NCBI GenBank assembly: GCA_016839165.1
Contig: CP069300.1
Coordinates: 620,001-684,000, forward strand
From: Bradyrhizobium sp. PSBB068
GTDB taxonomy: Bacteria > Pseudomonadota > Alphaproteobacteria > Rhizobiales > Xanthobacteraceae
Reading direction: 5' to 3'
Length of the DNA stretch: 64,000 nucleotides
This document shows, piece by piece, positions 44,876 through 54,319 of the stretch. How positions within the stretch are numbered: position 1 is the stretch's first letter; each line of letters begins with the position of its first letter. The position numbers were made by a program, and so were the translations under genes. The notes under the pieces are model-generated. The model saw only the letters and a list, made by a program, of their open reading frames with translations, made no database searches and had not been told where the DNA came from.

Positions 44876-46558
44876 TCAGGCCGCAGCCTTCTTCTCGTCG
44901 CGCAGTTCGCGACGCAGGATCTTGCCGACATTGGTCTTCGGAAGATCGGTCCTGAACTCGATCTGCTTCGGCACCTTGTAGGCGGTGAGCTGGGTGGCCG
45001 AGAACTTGATGATGTCCTCGGCCGAGACGTTCGGGTCCTTCTTGACCACGAAGGCCTTCACCGCCTCGCCGGACTTCGCGTCGGGCACGCCGATCACGGC
45101 GCATTCCAGCACGCCCGGATGGCTCGCAATCACTTCCTCGATCTCGTTCGGATAGACGTTGAAGCCGGAGACCAGGATCATGTCCTTCTTGCGGTCGACG
45201 ATCTTGGTGTAGCCCCGCGCGTCCATCACGCCGATGTCGCCGGTGCGGAAATAGCCGTCCGCGGTCATCACTCGCGCGGTCTCGTCCGGCCTGTTCCAGT
45301 AGCCCGCCATCACCTGCGGGCCCTTGGCGCAGATTTCGCCGGCCTGGCCGATCGGCAGTTCATTGCCGTCGTCGTCGCGGATCGACAGATGGGTCGAGGG
45401 CACGGGAAGCCCGATCGAGCCGGAGAATTCGTCGGCGTCGGCCGGGTTGCAGGTCAGCGTCGGCGAGGTCTCCGACAGGCCGTAACCTTCCGACAGTGCG
45501 CAGCCGGTCACCTTCAGCCACTTCTCCGCGACCGGCTTCTGCGTCGCCATGCCGCCGCCGAACGAGGTCTTCAGCTTGGAGAAGTCGAGCTTGTCGAAAC
45601 CGGGCGTGTTCAACAGGCCGTTGTAGAGGGTGTTGACCGCCGGGAAACTGTTGACCTGGTACTTCGAGAGCTCCTTGATGAAGCCTACCATGTCGCGCGG
45701 GTTCGGGATCAGCAGGTTGACGCCGCCGGCGCGCACCGCGAGCAGGTAGCACGCGGTCAGCGCGAAGATGTGGTAGAGCGGCAGCGCGCAGACGATGAGC
45801 AGCTGCTCGACATGCGGCGGCTTCTTCAGCGCCGGCTGCAGCCAGGCGTCGTTCTGCAGCACATTGGCGAGCACGTTCTGGTGGATCAGCGTGGCGCCCT
45901 TGGACACGCCCGTAGTGCCGCCGGTGTATTGCAGGAAGGCGACGTCCTGGCGCGTCAGCACCGGCTTGTTGAGCTTCATGCCGCGGCCGGCCGACAGTGC
46001 CTCGTTGAACGAGACCGCACCCGGGATCGACCAGGCCGGCACCATCTTCTTCACCCGCCGCACCACCAGATTGACGATCACGCCCTTGAGGCCGAGCAGG
46101 TCGCCCATGCTGCCGACGATGACATGCTTGACCGCGGTGTTGGGCAGCACCTTCTGCACGGTGGTGGCAAAGTTCTCCAGCACGATGATCGCTTCGGCGC
46201 CGGAATCCTTCAGCTGATGCTCGAGCTCGCGCGGGGTATAGAGCGGGTTGACGTTGACCACGGCAAAGCCGGCGCGCAACACGGCTGCGGTCGCGACCGG
46301 GTATTGCAGCACGTTCGGCATCATCAGCGCGACCCGCGCGCCCTTCTGCAGGCCCTTGCTCTGCAGATAGGCGCCGAGCGCCGACGACATCTCGTCGAGC
46401 TCGCGATAGGTGATCGCCTTGTCCATGCAGATGAACGCCTTGCGGTCGGCGAACTTCTTGAAGCTCTCTTCCAGCAATTCGACCAGCGACGAATATTGCG
46501 TGACGTCGATATCGGCGGGCACGCCGGCCGGATAATGCTTGAGCCAGATGCGCTCCAT
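44876..46558 (-). CDS. fadD: Long-chain fatty acid-CoA ligase
   Basis: Activates long-chain fatty acids to acyl-CoA for beta-oxidation. The protein has 560 residues. AMP-binding motif YTGGTTGVSKGA, YGLSETSP, the GDIGVMDARGY / DRKKDMILVSGFNVYPNEIE linker (in parts) and the C-terminal TNVGKILRRELRD with the catalytic Lys are all present. The N-terminus MERIWLKHYPAGVPAD is typical of bacterial FadD. The ATG at 46558 has GAGGGAAAG upstream. DUF924 and a peroxiredoxin gene follow on the same strand. Confidence 0.93.
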   Translation of the reverse strand: MERIWLKHYPAGVPADIDVTQYSSLVELLEESFKKFADRKAFICMDKAITYRELDEMSSALGAYLQSKGLQKGARVALMMPNVLQYPVATAAVLRAGFAVVNVNPLYTPRELEHQLKDSGAEAIIVLENFATTVQKVLPNTAVKHVIVGSMGDLLGLKGVIVNLVVRRVKKMVPAWSIPGAVSFNEALSAGRGMKLNKPVLTRQDVAFLQYTGGTTGVSKGATLIHQNVLANVLQNDAWLQPALKKPPHVEQLLIVCALPLYHIFALTACYLLAVRAGGVNLLIPNPRDMVGFIKELSKYQVNSFPAVNTLYNGLLNTPGFDKLDFSKLKTSFGGGMATQKPVAEKWLKVTGCALSEGYGLSETSPTLTCNPADADEFSGSIGLPVPSTHLSIRDDDGNELPIGQAGEICAKGPQVMAGYWNRPDETARVMTADGYFRTGDIGVMDARGYTKIVDRKKDMILVSGFNVYPNEIEEVIASHPGVLECAVIGVPDAKSGEAVKAFVVKKDPNVSAEDIIKFSATQLTAYKVPKQIEFRTDLPKTNVGKILRRELRDEKKAAA

Positions 46559-46733
46559 AATGGTCTTTCCCTCTCTCAAATTTGGCTGATGTCCCGGATT
46601 GCTTCCGGGTTCTCCGACCCTGGGTCGTATTATTCTCGGTCGCGGTATTTCAGTCAGTATTGAGCGATGCCGCGGCGGATGGCAAGCCGCTGCGCGCTAT
46701 CGACGCATTGGGAGATCGGAGGGGAAGGCTCTG

Positions 46734-48158
46734 CTAGCCGGCCGGCTTGGCGTCGGCTTTCGGCTTGTCGGCAGATTTGGGCTTCGCAGCCGGCTTTGCC
46801 GCCGCCGGCTTGCCGGCAGGCTTTGCGGCGGCCGGCTTGTCCGGCTTCGCAGCTGCGGCATCCGGCTTGGCATTGGCGTGACGCACGGGCTTGGCCGCCG
46901 GCTTGTTGTCCGACTTGGCAGCGCTCTTGGCGTCGCCCTTCGCGTCGTCGGCCGCATCGGACTTCTTACCCGCGACGCGGGTGTGCTTGCCCTTGCCGCG
47001 CTTGACCGGCTGCAGCTTCTCGGTGTCGGCATCGACCGCGGCGATCAGCGCGGCGCCGGTCTTGGTCGGCCCCGTGTAGACCACGACTGGCTCGGACGCC
47101 GCCGCCGGCTGCGCCAGCATGTCGGCCGGCTTGGTCGGCATCGCGGCCTGCAGGCCGGAGGCGAAGAAGCTCACGCCGGCGTCGCCATTGGTGCTGGTGC
47201 CGGCGCTGGCGACGGTGTCCTCGCCGTCCTCGTCGCTGGCCGGGCGCTTGTGCTTGGCGCCGCACATCTCCTCGCGCAGGTTCGGCGGCGTGGAGTCGAT
47301 CGGCACCAGATTGTCGACGGTGCCGAGCGAGGGCCGCAGCCACGCCAGCCCGTTATTGGCAAAGCCGCGATCGAGCAGCTGCGCGGCGCGGATCGCGCGC
47401 ATCCGGCCCGAGGAGGCGCCGAGCACCACGGCGATCAGCCGCTTGCCGTCGCGCGTCGCCGACGCCACGAGGTTGTAGCCGGAGGCGCAGATGAAGCCGG
47501 TCTTGAAGCCGTCGGCGCCGGGATAGCGGCCGATCAGCTTGTTGAAGTTCTGGGTGACGCGGCGGCCGAACCGGATCGAGGGGATGTGGACGAAATACTC
47601 GTATTCCGGCAGGTCGCGGATGATGGCACGGGCGAGGATCGCCATGTCGCGCGCCGAGGTGATCTGGCCGTCGGCGGGCAGGCCGTTCGGGTTGACGTAG
47701 CTCGTCTGCGTCATGCCGAGCTTTTGCGCGGTCTGGTTCATTTCGCCGGCAAAGCCGTCGATCGAGCCGCCGATGCCCTCGGCCAGCACCACGGCCATGT
47801 CGTTGGCCGACTTCACCAGCATCATCTTCAGCGCGTTGTCGACGGTGACCTGGGTGCCGGGCCGGAAGCCCATCTTGGAGGGCGACTGCGACGAGGCGGT
47901 CGGCGACACCGTGAGCAGCGTATCGAGCGAGACGCGGCCGTCCTTGACCGCCTTCAGCGTCACATAGGCGGTCATCAGCTTGCTGAGCGAAGCCGGATAC
48001 CACGGCATCGTCGCATTGTCGGCTTGCAGCACCTTGCCGGTATCGGCCTCGACCACCAGCAGCGCCTCGGCCCGTGCCAGCTGCGGCGTTGCGACGGCGA
48101 GCATCGCGACGGCCAGAATCCATTTCAACGACGGGCGCAGCAGGCGAGGAAAATGCAC
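46734..48158 (-). CDS. D-alanyl-D-alanine carboxypeptidase (PBP5-like) with Lys/Ala/Pro tail
   Basis: Exported penicillin-binding protein of 474 residues that removes the terminal D-Ala of peptidoglycan stem peptides. The signal peptide ends at ARAEA (residue 30-31). The catalytic triad of motifs is complete: SLSK (Ser57, Lys60), SAN (117-119) and KTG (219-221). After about residue 330 comes a low-complexity region, and the last 90 residues are Lys/Ala/Pro/Asp-rich, like histone H1 or TonB-box-like spacers. This tail replaces the membrane-anchor helix of E. coli PBP5 and may bind the wall. The GTG at 48158 is used as start. Confidence 0.9.
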   Translation of the reverse strand: MHFPRLLRPSLKWILAVAMLAVATPQLARAEALLVVEADTGKVLQADNATMPWYPASLSKLMTAYVTLKAVKDGRVSLDTLLTVSPTASSQSPSKMGFRPGTQVTVDNALKMMLVKSANDMAVVLAEGIGGSIDGFAGEMNQTAQKLGMTQTSYVNPNGLPADGQITSARDMAILARAIIRDLPEYEYFVHIPSIRFGRRVTQNFNKLIGRYPGADGFKTGFICASGYNLVASATRDGKRLIAVVLGASSGRMRAIRAAQLLDRGFANNGLAWLRPSLGTVDNLVPIDSTPPNLREEMCGAKHKRPASDEDGEDTVASAGTSTNGDAGVSFFASGLQAAMPTKPADMLAQPAAASEPVVVYTGPTKTGAALIAAVDADTEKLQPVKRGKGKHTRVAGKKSDAADDAKGDAKSAAKSDNKPAAKPVRHANAKPDAAAAKPDKPAAAKPAGKPAAAKPAAKPKSADKPKADAKPAG

Positions 48159-48361
48159 GAGTCCGGTTCCGGTCCTTTGAGACCCGCCTTCGAAAAAGGA
48201 GGTCTTGCGATGTGACGTACGGGTTTCAAGCGTGTCCGGCGCCGCTGTTGCGGCGATGCAAACACTATACCGGCTTGCCAGCAGAGAACAGAGGCCGGCC
48301 GATTATATCGTGGACGAAATCGGCTGAATTTCGGCAGCCGCCTCAATTGGAAAGGAGAGAA

Positions 48362-50140
48362 TTATGGTGTCTCGATGCCGGCGCGCGCCTGTTCCTGGAC
48401 CATGAACTGAGCCCGCGCGAGATCGGCAAAACGCCCGCCTTTCGCCACCAGTTCATCGAAAGTTCCGCTTTCGATCACCCGTCCCTGGTCGAACAGCAGG
48501 ATACGGGTGGCGTAGCGGATGGTGGAGAGGCGGTGCGCGATCACGAATGTGGTGCGGCCCTTCATCACTTCGTCGAGAGCGGCATTGACCTTGGCCTCGG
48601 TGACGGCGTCGAGCGCGCTGGTGGCCTCGTCGAGGATCAGGATCGGCGGATCCTTGAGCAGCGCACGCGCAATCGACAATCGCTGGCGCTCGCCGCCGGA
48701 CAGCATGCGGCCGCGTTCGCCGGCATGGGTGTCGAACTTCTTCTCGCTGCGCTCGATGAAATCCAGCGCCTGCGCGCGCGCCGCGGCGGTGCGCAGTTCC
48801 TCGTCGGTCGCGTCGGGCTTGCCGACGCGGAGGTTCTCGGCGAGCGAACGGTTGAACAGTAGCGCCTCCTGAAACACCACGCCGATGTTCCGCCGCAAAG
48901 CGGTCAGTTTCAGCGCGCGGATGTCCATCCCGTCGATCTTGATGATGCCGGATTGCGGATCGAACGCACGGTGCAGCAGCGCGATCGCGGTAGATTTGCC
49001 GGCGCCGGTCGAGCCGACCAGCGCGATGGTCTGGCCGGGCAATGCGGTGAAGCTGAGGTCCTCGATCGCCGGCCGCTTGCCGTCATAGGAGAACGAGACG
49101 TCGTTGAATTCGACGAGCCCGGACAGCCGGCCGGGGTCGACCGCGCCCGGCCGGTCGCGCACCGCCGGCACCGCGTCGAGCACGTCGAAGAATTCCTGCA
49201 GCCGCGGCGCTTCCATGAACACATTGTTGATGAAGCTCACCACCTGCTCGAGCTTCTGGATCAGCATGGTGGCGAACGAGACGAACATCACGATCTCGCC
49301 GACCGTGGTGAGCCCCTCATTGTGCAGCGCGATGCCGACGGTGAAGATCGCCAGCACCGTGATCGTGGTCGAGGCGCGCGTGATCACGGTGACCAGCGCC
49401 CACCATGACAGCACCGGCATCTGCACTGCGAGCAGCTTGTCGGCGACGTAGCGCAGGCCCTGCACCTCGGAATCGATCCGCACGAAGCTCTGCACCAGCG
49501 CGACATTGCCGAGCGCGTCGGAGGCGCGCGCCGAGAGGTCGCTGTAATAGGCCTCGACCTCGCTCTGCATGCCGTAGGTCTTGCGCACCACCAGCGTGGT
49601 CAGCACGGTGAACACGACGCAGAGCGCGAACAGCAGGATCGCGAGCCGCCAGTTGATGTAGAGCGCGAGCGGCAGCAGTACGATCAGCGACATGATCGCG
49701 GCGAAATGCTCGCGGAAGAAGCCGAGCCAGAGCCGCCACAGCGCATCGGTGCCGTTCAGCATCACCTTCATCAGCCGCCCGGAATGGGTGCCGGAGTGGA
49801 AGGTCAGCGGCAGTTGCAGGATGTGCTCGAAATAATCCGTCAGCACCGCCTGGCGCTGGCGGTGCGCCAGCCGGTCGGCCTGCAGGGCGACGATGGCGCT
49901 GCAACCGATCGTGAACAGGCCGAAGGCCGCCCACGCGGCCAGCAGCGGCCATGCCGAGGAGGTCGCGAACAATCCGGTGACCGGCCGGCCCGACAGCACG
50001 TCGACGATCTTGCCGAACAGCACCGGCTCGGCGAATTGCGCGGCGGCAAGCAGCATGTTGGCGAAGGCGAGGATCCAGCCGAGCCGCGCCTCCTTGCCGA
50101 GCAGTTCGAGGACGCGGGTATAGAGGCGAAGCATGGACAT
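48362..50140 (-). CDS. ndvA: Cyclic beta-1,2-glucan ABC exporter (NdvA/ChvA-like)
   Basis: Fused permease-ATPase exporter of 592 residues. The N-terminal membrane domain has six helices and the sequence [20 protein letters not shown], shared with NdvA/ChvA of rhizobia. The ATPase domain carries Walker [10 protein letters not shown], the LSGGERQR signature and Walker [13 protein letters not shown]. NdvA exports cyclic beta-1,2-glucan, needed for osmotic adaptation and for plant interaction. Bradyrhizobium makes beta-1,3/1,6 glucans with ndvB/ndvC, so the true substrate here needs caution. No glucan synthase gene lies nearby. Two ATGs, 50140 and 50134, are possible. Confidence 0.85.
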   Translation of the reverse strand: MSMLRLYTRVLELLGKEARLGWILAFANMLLAAAQFAEPVLFGKIVDVLSGRPVTGLFATSSAWPLLAAWAAFGLFTIGCSAIVALQADRLAHRQRQAVLTDYFEHILQLPLTFHSGTHSGRLMKVMLNGTDALWRLWLGFFREHFAAIMSLIVLLPLALYINWRLAILLFALCVVFTVLTTLVVRKTYGMQSEVEAYYSDLSARASDALGNVALVQSFVRIDSEVQGLRYVADKLLAVQMPVLSWWALVTVITRASTTITVLAIFTVGIALHNEGLTTVGEIVMFVSFATMLIQKLEQVVSFINNVFMEAPRLQEFFDVLDAVPAVRDRPGAVDPGRLSGLVEFNDVSFSYDGKRPAIEDLSFTALPGQTIALVGSTGAGKSTAIALLHRAFDPQSGIIKIDGMDIRALKLTALRRNIGVVFQEALLFNRSLAENLRVGKPDATDEELRTAAARAQALDFIERSEKKFDTHAGERGRMLSGGERQRLSIARALLKDPPILILDEATSALDAVTEAKVNAALDEVMKGRTTFVIAHRLSTIRYATRILLFDQGRVIESGTFDELVAKGGRFADLARAQFMVQEQARAGIETP

Positions 50141-50451
50141 GCCGGCGGGACTCTCGAACGGTGGACGCCCGGTCAGGCGGGATACAATCTAATCAGGGTT
50201 CGCGATGCAGGGCCAGCGGTGACAGCGCGTCGTGCTCGGGGTGACGGTAATTGTGGCGAGCGGCTCCCTACGCCGCCGTCCTGGCGAAAGCCAGGAGAAC
50301 TCAGCGGACCCACAGCCATCGAATTTGATTGAGAGCGGGAAAGTGGCCCCAGCGTCGCGCACCAACAAACGGCCGGGGCAATGGGTCCTGGCTTTCGCCA
50401 GGACGACGCTGAACATTTGGCGCAGCTCGTCAGTTATGCATTCGCGTGCGC
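50141..50451. repeat. Gap with a CGTCCTGGCGAAAGCC palindromic repeat
   Basis: No gene is seen. CGCCGTCCTGGCGAAAGCCAGG near 50272 (long arm quoted in part as CCTGGCGAAAGCCAGG) is mirrored by GGCTTTCGCCAGGACGACG near 50390. It is a relative of the elements at 7.1 and 8.9 kb. Confidence 0.6.
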
Positions 50452-51507
50452 TCAATTCACCAGCCGGCCGTCGATCGGCGGCAGGAATTGGTCGTCGAAG
50501 ATGTCGGCGGTCTGCGGCCGCTTCTGGAATTTGACGTCTTCCGTGAGCTGGTCGAGCGAGCGCTCGAAGCGCTCCGCCTCGATGCTGCCGATGCCGTTGC
50601 GCTTCACCTCGGCGGTCAGGATGTTGTCGCGGATGATGGCAGTGAGGCGCTCGAGCTCCAGGTCGCGCGAGCCGCCATCCATCCGGCTCGCCACTTCGGT
50701 CGCGGCGCGGGCCGGGTCCTTGATCGCAAGGTTGGTGCCGCCGATCACAGCGCGCACGAACCCCTTCACCGCATCGGGCTTCGCCGTGGCAAGGCGCGGG
50801 CTGACGATCACGGCAAAGCCATAGGCTTCGCAGCCATAGTCGGCGAAGCGCAGCACCGCGAGATCGTCGGCGGGCACGCCGCGATCGCGTAAGTTGATCG
50901 CTGAGAGATAGGAGAAACCGGTCACGGCATCGACCTGGCCTGCGGAGAGCATCGGCTCGCGCACCGCGGCGCTGATCGTGTTCTGCTTCACGCTCGAGAG
51001 CTTGATGCCGTTCTGTCTCGCGACCGCGGGCCACAGCCGGATCGAGAGGTCGCCCTCGGCGACGCCGAGGTTCTTGCCCTCCATATCCGCCAGCGCCTTG
51101 ATGCCGCGGCTCTTGCGCGCGATGATCGCGTAGGGCGCCTGGTTGAACAGCACGAACACCGCCTTGACGGGGGCAGCGCCCGGCTTGTCGCGAAAGCCGA
51201 TCAGCGCGTTGATGTCGACGAGAGCGAAATCGCTCGAGCCGTCGGCGACACGTGCGATCGCGTCTGCCGAGCTGGTGGCAACGTTGGTGCCGACGGCGAG
51301 GCCCTCCGCGCTGAACAGGCCGCCGACCGACGCCATCACGAATGGCGCCGCGGCAGCGTCAAGCGGACGGTCGAGCGTGAACTGAATGGTGCGCGGCTGC
51401 GGCTGGTCGCCGGCGTGCGACGGCGTCAGCGCCGGCCACACGCCGCCCGAGAGGCCGATCATGCCGGCCAGTATCCAGCGGAGAACGGTGGTCCGACTTA
51501 CCTGCAT
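50452..51507 (-). CDS. ABC transporter substrate-binding protein, SsuA/TauA/NMT1-like
   Basis: Periplasmic binding protein of 351 residues with a signal peptide (residues 1-32, ending SHAG). The mature protein fits the NMT1/SsuA fold: a first lobe with TLDRPLDAAAAPFVMASVGGLFSAEGL, then a hinge and NLAIKDPARAA in the second lobe. Such proteins bind sulfonates, nitrate, or thiamine precursors. No permease or ATPase gene lies next to it, so it must use components encoded elsewhere. The ATG at 51507 has CCGGAT upstream. Substrate unknown. Confidence 0.85.
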   Translation of the reverse strand: MQVSRTTVLRWILAGMIGLSGGVWPALTPSHAGDQPQPRTIQFTLDRPLDAAAAPFVMASVGGLFSAEGLAVGTNVATSSADAIARVADGSSDFALVDINALIGFRDKPGAAPVKAVFVLFNQAPYAIIARKSRGIKALADMEGKNLGVAEGDLSIRLWPAVARQNGIKLSSVKQNTISAAVREPMLSAGQVDAVTGFSYLSAINLRDRGVPADDLAVLRFADYGCEAYGFAVIVSPRLATAKPDAVKGFVRAVIGGTNLAIKDPARAATEVASRMDGGSRDLELERLTAIIRDNILTAEVKRNGIGSIEAERFERSLDQLTEDVKFQKRPQTADIFDDQFLPPIDGRLVN

Positions 51508-51771
51508 CGTGACATCCGGGAGGCGAGACAAAGTGCCGCGCCGGCTGCGCGCCTTGTTCATGTCATCGAATGCGCCAAGGCAACGGTCATTTCAAGCTGC
51601 AATTTCAAGCGTTATTCGAAGGCATTCTGCCCAAGGCAAGGTGAACGGCCGATGACTGCCCCGATTTCACCTTGGGTTGTTCAGCTTGCATTCGGTTTCG
51701 GGAACCTAATTTGAGGAGAGTGGTTAGCTCACCAAGGCCCGACGGGCCGGCTTCCACAAAGGATGACTGCA

Positions 51772-52212
51772 ATGTTTGCGCGAAAAGGTGTTTTTTCGTC
51801 TATTGGCCGCGCAGCCACATTGGCAACGGTTGCCGCGGTGGCGTTGACGGCCGTTGAGCCGACGATGGCGTTCGCAGGCTCCGCTCCGGCGGGCAAGGCG
51901 GCCGCCGTGACCACATCACACGGCACGAGCGGCGCGACGGATATCAGCGCCCGCCGTCGGTACTATCGTGGCGGCGGTGGTGGCGCGGCCGCTGCCGCTG
52001 CATTCGCCGGCATCGTCGGCACGGGCCTTGCGATCGCCGCAGCCCAGAGCCGTCGCGACTACTACGACTCCTACGGCTATTACGACGGCGGCCCCGGCTA
52101 TTACGGTGGTCCGGCCTATTATGGCGGCCCGGCCTATTACGGCGGCGGACCGTATTACGGCTATCACGGCTATTACGGGCGCCGCTCGGCGCTGCCCTAT
52201 ACGCCGTATTGA
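51772..52212 (+). CDS. Exported Tyr/Gly-rich protein
   Basis: Protein of 146 residues: signal peptide (about 1-35, ending MAFAG), then a short basic patch RRRYYRGGGGG, a hydrophobic Ala-rich segment (AAAAAAFAGIVGTGLAIAAA), and a C-terminal repeat region made of Tyr-Tyr-Gly-Gly-Pro units (YYGGPAYYGG repeated). AAAGGA lies upstream of the ATG at 51772. The hydrophobic segment may insert in a membrane, with the Tyr-rich part exposed. Proteins like this occur in many rhizobia without known function. A strong terminator follows. Confidence 0.8.
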   Translation: MFARKGVFSSIGRAATLATVAAVALTAVEPTMAFAGSAPAGKAAAVTTSHGTSGATDISARRRYYRGGGGGAAAAAAFAGIVGTGLAIAAAQSRRDYYDSYGYYDGGPGYYGGPAYYGGPAYYGGGPYYGYHGYYGRRSALPYTPY

Positions 52213-52250
52213 CAGGCGTCGTCGGTTCTCGGAACTGTCACAAATCATCC

Positions 52251-52282
52251 AATCCACCGGCTGCGAGGCCGGTGGATTTTTC
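52251..52282 (+). terminator. Rho-independent terminator of the Tyr/Gly-rich protein gene
   Basis: AATCCACCGGC (52251-52261) pairs perfectly with GCCGGTGGATT (52268-52278), followed by T residues. Confidence 0.88.
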
Positions 52283-52336
52283 GTTGTCGGCTCGCCCGTT
52301 AACACGCTGGCGACGCGTTTGGATTAGGCTCGAAGG

Positions 52337-52750
52337 ATGAGTGATTCGATCGAACGGCTTTACCAGGCGGTGATCGCGGCGAGGGATCTTGATCCAGCGA
52401 CGTCGCGCACGGCACGGCTGTTCCAGCGCGGGCCGGCCAAGATGGCCAAGAAGCTCGCCGAGGAAGCTGTCGAGGTCGTCATCGACGCCATCAGCGGCAA
52501 GCCGGATGCCGTCGTCCGCGAGAGCGCGGACCTGCTCTACAATCTCACCGTCCTTTGGGCCTCGGCCGGCGTGAAGCCGGACGATGTCTGGCGCGAGATG
52601 GAGCGGCGCGAGCGGCTGCTCGGGATCGCCGAGAAGCTGCCGAAGTCGCCGGTCAAGGTCCCCAAGGGCCTGTCCAAGGCCGCGCCTGTCCCGGTGGCGC
52701 GGCGTCGAATTGTCGCGCTGGAGAACCGGCTGCGCAAACGGCAGCCGTAA
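52337..52750 (+). CDS. hisE: Phosphoribosyl-ATP pyrophosphatase (stand-alone HisE)
   Basis: Second enzyme of histidine synthesis; removes pyrophosphate from phosphoribosyl-ATP. The protein has 137 residues, with an all-helical MazG-like core: KKLAEEAVEVVID (metal-binding Glu), then RESADLLYNLTVLW (Glu62, Asp65). The usual HisE motif ends in H (ADLLYHL); here residue 69 is Asn. A C-terminal extension of about 35 residues is basic. No other his gene lies nearby, so it is either the only hisE placed outside the operon or a paralogue. DedA-family yqaA-like gene follows 63 bp later. Confidence 0.85.
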   Translation: MSDSIERLYQAVIAARDLDPATSRTARLFQRGPAKMAKKLAEEAVEVVIDAISGKPDAVVRESADLLYNLTVLWASAGVKPDDVWREMERRERLLGIAEKLPKSPVKVPKGLSKAAPVPVARRRIVALENRLRKRQP

Positions 52751-52813
52751 ATCAATCCAATTCGGCCCATTCCCGGCATGGACAAATCCGCTCCATGATG
52801 GTTCATCGCGCCC

Positions 52814-53395
52814 ATGTTGAAACGGATTTATGACTGGTGCGTCGCTGCGGCCGACAAGCCCTACGCACTCTGGATTCTCGCGGCCGTGGCCTTCGCCGAG
52901 AGTTCGTTCTTCCCGATCCCTCCCGACATCATGCTGCTGCCGATGTCGCTGGCACGGCCGAAGCGGGCATGGTGGTTCGCCGCCGTCTGCACCGTCGCTT
53001 CCGTCGCCGGCGGCGTGCTCGGCTACGCGATCGGCGCACTGCTCTACGACTCGGTCGGGCAATGGCTGATCCATCTCTACGGCCTCTCCGACAAGGTCGA
53101 CGCGTTCCGCGCCTCCTATGCCGAGTGGGGCGCCGTGATCATCCTGGTGAAGGGACTGACGCCGATCCCCTACAAGCTCGTGACCATCACCTCGGGCTTT
53201 GCCGGTTACAACATCTGGCTGTTCATCCTGTGCTCGATCGTCGCACGCGGCGGCCGTTTCTTCTTCGTCGCGGTGCTGCTCAACCGCTATGGCGATGTCA
53301 TCCGCGCCGAGCTCGAGAAGCGGCTCGGCCTGTGGGTCGCGCTCGGCGCCATCGTGCTGGTGCTCGGCTTTGTCATCGCATTCAAGCTGATCTGA
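52814..53395 (+). CDS. DedA/YqaA-family membrane protein (VTT domain)
   Basis: Inner-membrane protein of 193 residues with about 4-5 hydrophobic segments and the VTT/SNARE-associated domain pattern: AFAESSFFPIPPDIMLLPMSL at the N-terminus and KGLTPIPYKLVTITSGFAGYN in the middle (parts shown: ESSFFPIPPDIML, KGLTPIPYKLVTI). DedA-family proteins take part in lipid flipping and membrane potential homeostasis. YqaA-type members are short like this one. It may share a transcript with hisE. Confidence 0.9.
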   Translation: MLKRIYDWCVAAADKPYALWILAAVAFAESSFFPIPPDIMLLPMSLARPKRAWWFAAVCTVASVAGGVLGYAIGALLYDSVGQWLIHLYGLSDKVDAFRASYAEWGAVIILVKGLTPIPYKLVTITSGFAGYNIWLFILCSIVARGGRFFFVAVLLNRYGDVIRAELEKRLGLWVALGAIVLVLGFVIAFKLI

Positions 53396-53396
53396 A

Positions 53397-53423
53397 GCGT
53401 TTTCGAGCGAAGTGAGAAAACGC
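53397..53423. terminator. Inverted repeat after the DedA-family gene
   Basis: GCGTTTTC (53397-53404) pairs with GAAAACGC (53416-53423). The stem starts right after the stop codon. No T run follows, so it is a weak terminator at best. Confidence 0.4.
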
Positions 53424-53484
53424 GTCAAAGTGACTAGCCTGCTGCGTCTTTGCCTGAAGGCTGCTTCAGGCTACGCTTGCAGCG

Positions 53485-54030
53485 ATGGCTGACGGAATCA
53501 AGCTCACTCCTGCTGCAAAGGCACGCGTTGCGCTGGCGGGTCTTGCGCTGTCGATGACGCTGGCGGCTGTCGACCACGGCTGGGCCCAGGCCGCGCCGCC
53601 TGCGCTCGCCGTCCAGTCGCCTGCGCAGCAGCCGGTTGAAGCTCCGCAGCAGCAGATCGAGTTGCCGCCGGCGCCGGTCGAGCACGAGAATCCCGGACTG
53701 ATCAACGAAATCGGAAAGCTGTTCGAGAAGTCGAACTGGACGCTGCCGCCGCTGAAGAGCCCCAGCGAGACCATCGACGATCTGACGAACCTGGCGCGCC
53801 CTTCGACGATGGTCACCGGGCGTGCCGCCTGCGTGGTGGCCGCAAACGGTGCGCCCGATTGCAAGATCGGCGCCGACCGGCTGTGCCAGAGCAAGGGGTT
53901 CAAGGAAGGCAAGGGCATCGATATCGCCACCTCGGAGAAGTGCTCGCCGCTGGTCTATCTGCCGGGCCACAAGCGCGGACCGAACGACTGCAAGACGGAA
54001 AATTTCGTGACGCGGGCGGTCTGCCAATAG
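53485..54030 (+). CDS. Exported six-cysteine protein of unknown function
   Basis: Protein of 181 residues. A signal peptide or anchor covers about residues 12-35 (ending GWAQA), then a Pro/Gln-rich linker (40-70), then a compact domain of about 100 residues with six cysteines (AACVV, DCKIG, LCQSK, KCSPL, DCKTE, VCQ). They could form three disulfides in the periplasm. I do not recognise a named family. It stands alone between the DedA-family gene and a nitronate monooxygenase gene. Confidence 0.75.
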   Translation: MADGIKLTPAAKARVALAGLALSMTLAAVDHGWAQAAPPALAVQSPAQQPVEAPQQQIELPPAPVEHENPGLINEIGKLFEKSNWTLPPLKSPSETIDDLTNLARPSTMVTGRAACVVAANGAPDCKIGADRLCQSKGFKEGKGIDIATSEKCSPLVYLPGHKRGPNDCKTENFVTRAVCQ

Positions 54031-54319
54031 CAGCGGCGAAGCTTGCGTTTAGAGCGTCATGAGATTGGTTGAATTGGATCGACGGCGGAGGTTCACCTCT
54101 CCCCGATGGGGAGAGGTGAAGACGTGCGTGCCGAACCGATCCAAATTCATCATGCTCTGGGATGCCAGATGCGCCCGGAAAATGGGCTGTTTGGATGAGG
54201 TTTTGTCATCCTTGTTGCGGCGCCATAACGCAATACTTGACAGTGGAAAGATTGCCTTGTTGGTATGACGGTCAGCATTCGAGACCAAACCAAACGATCA
54301 ACTTGAGGATCCGCCGCCA
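54031..54319. repeat. Gap with a CTCTCCC/GGGAGAG hairpin
   Basis: TTCACCTCTCCCC (54092-54104) pairs perfectly with GGGGAGAGGTGAA (54108-54120) around a 3-nt loop. The rest of the gap shows nothing recognisable and probably holds the promoter of the monooxygenase-thioesterase operon. Confidence 0.6.
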
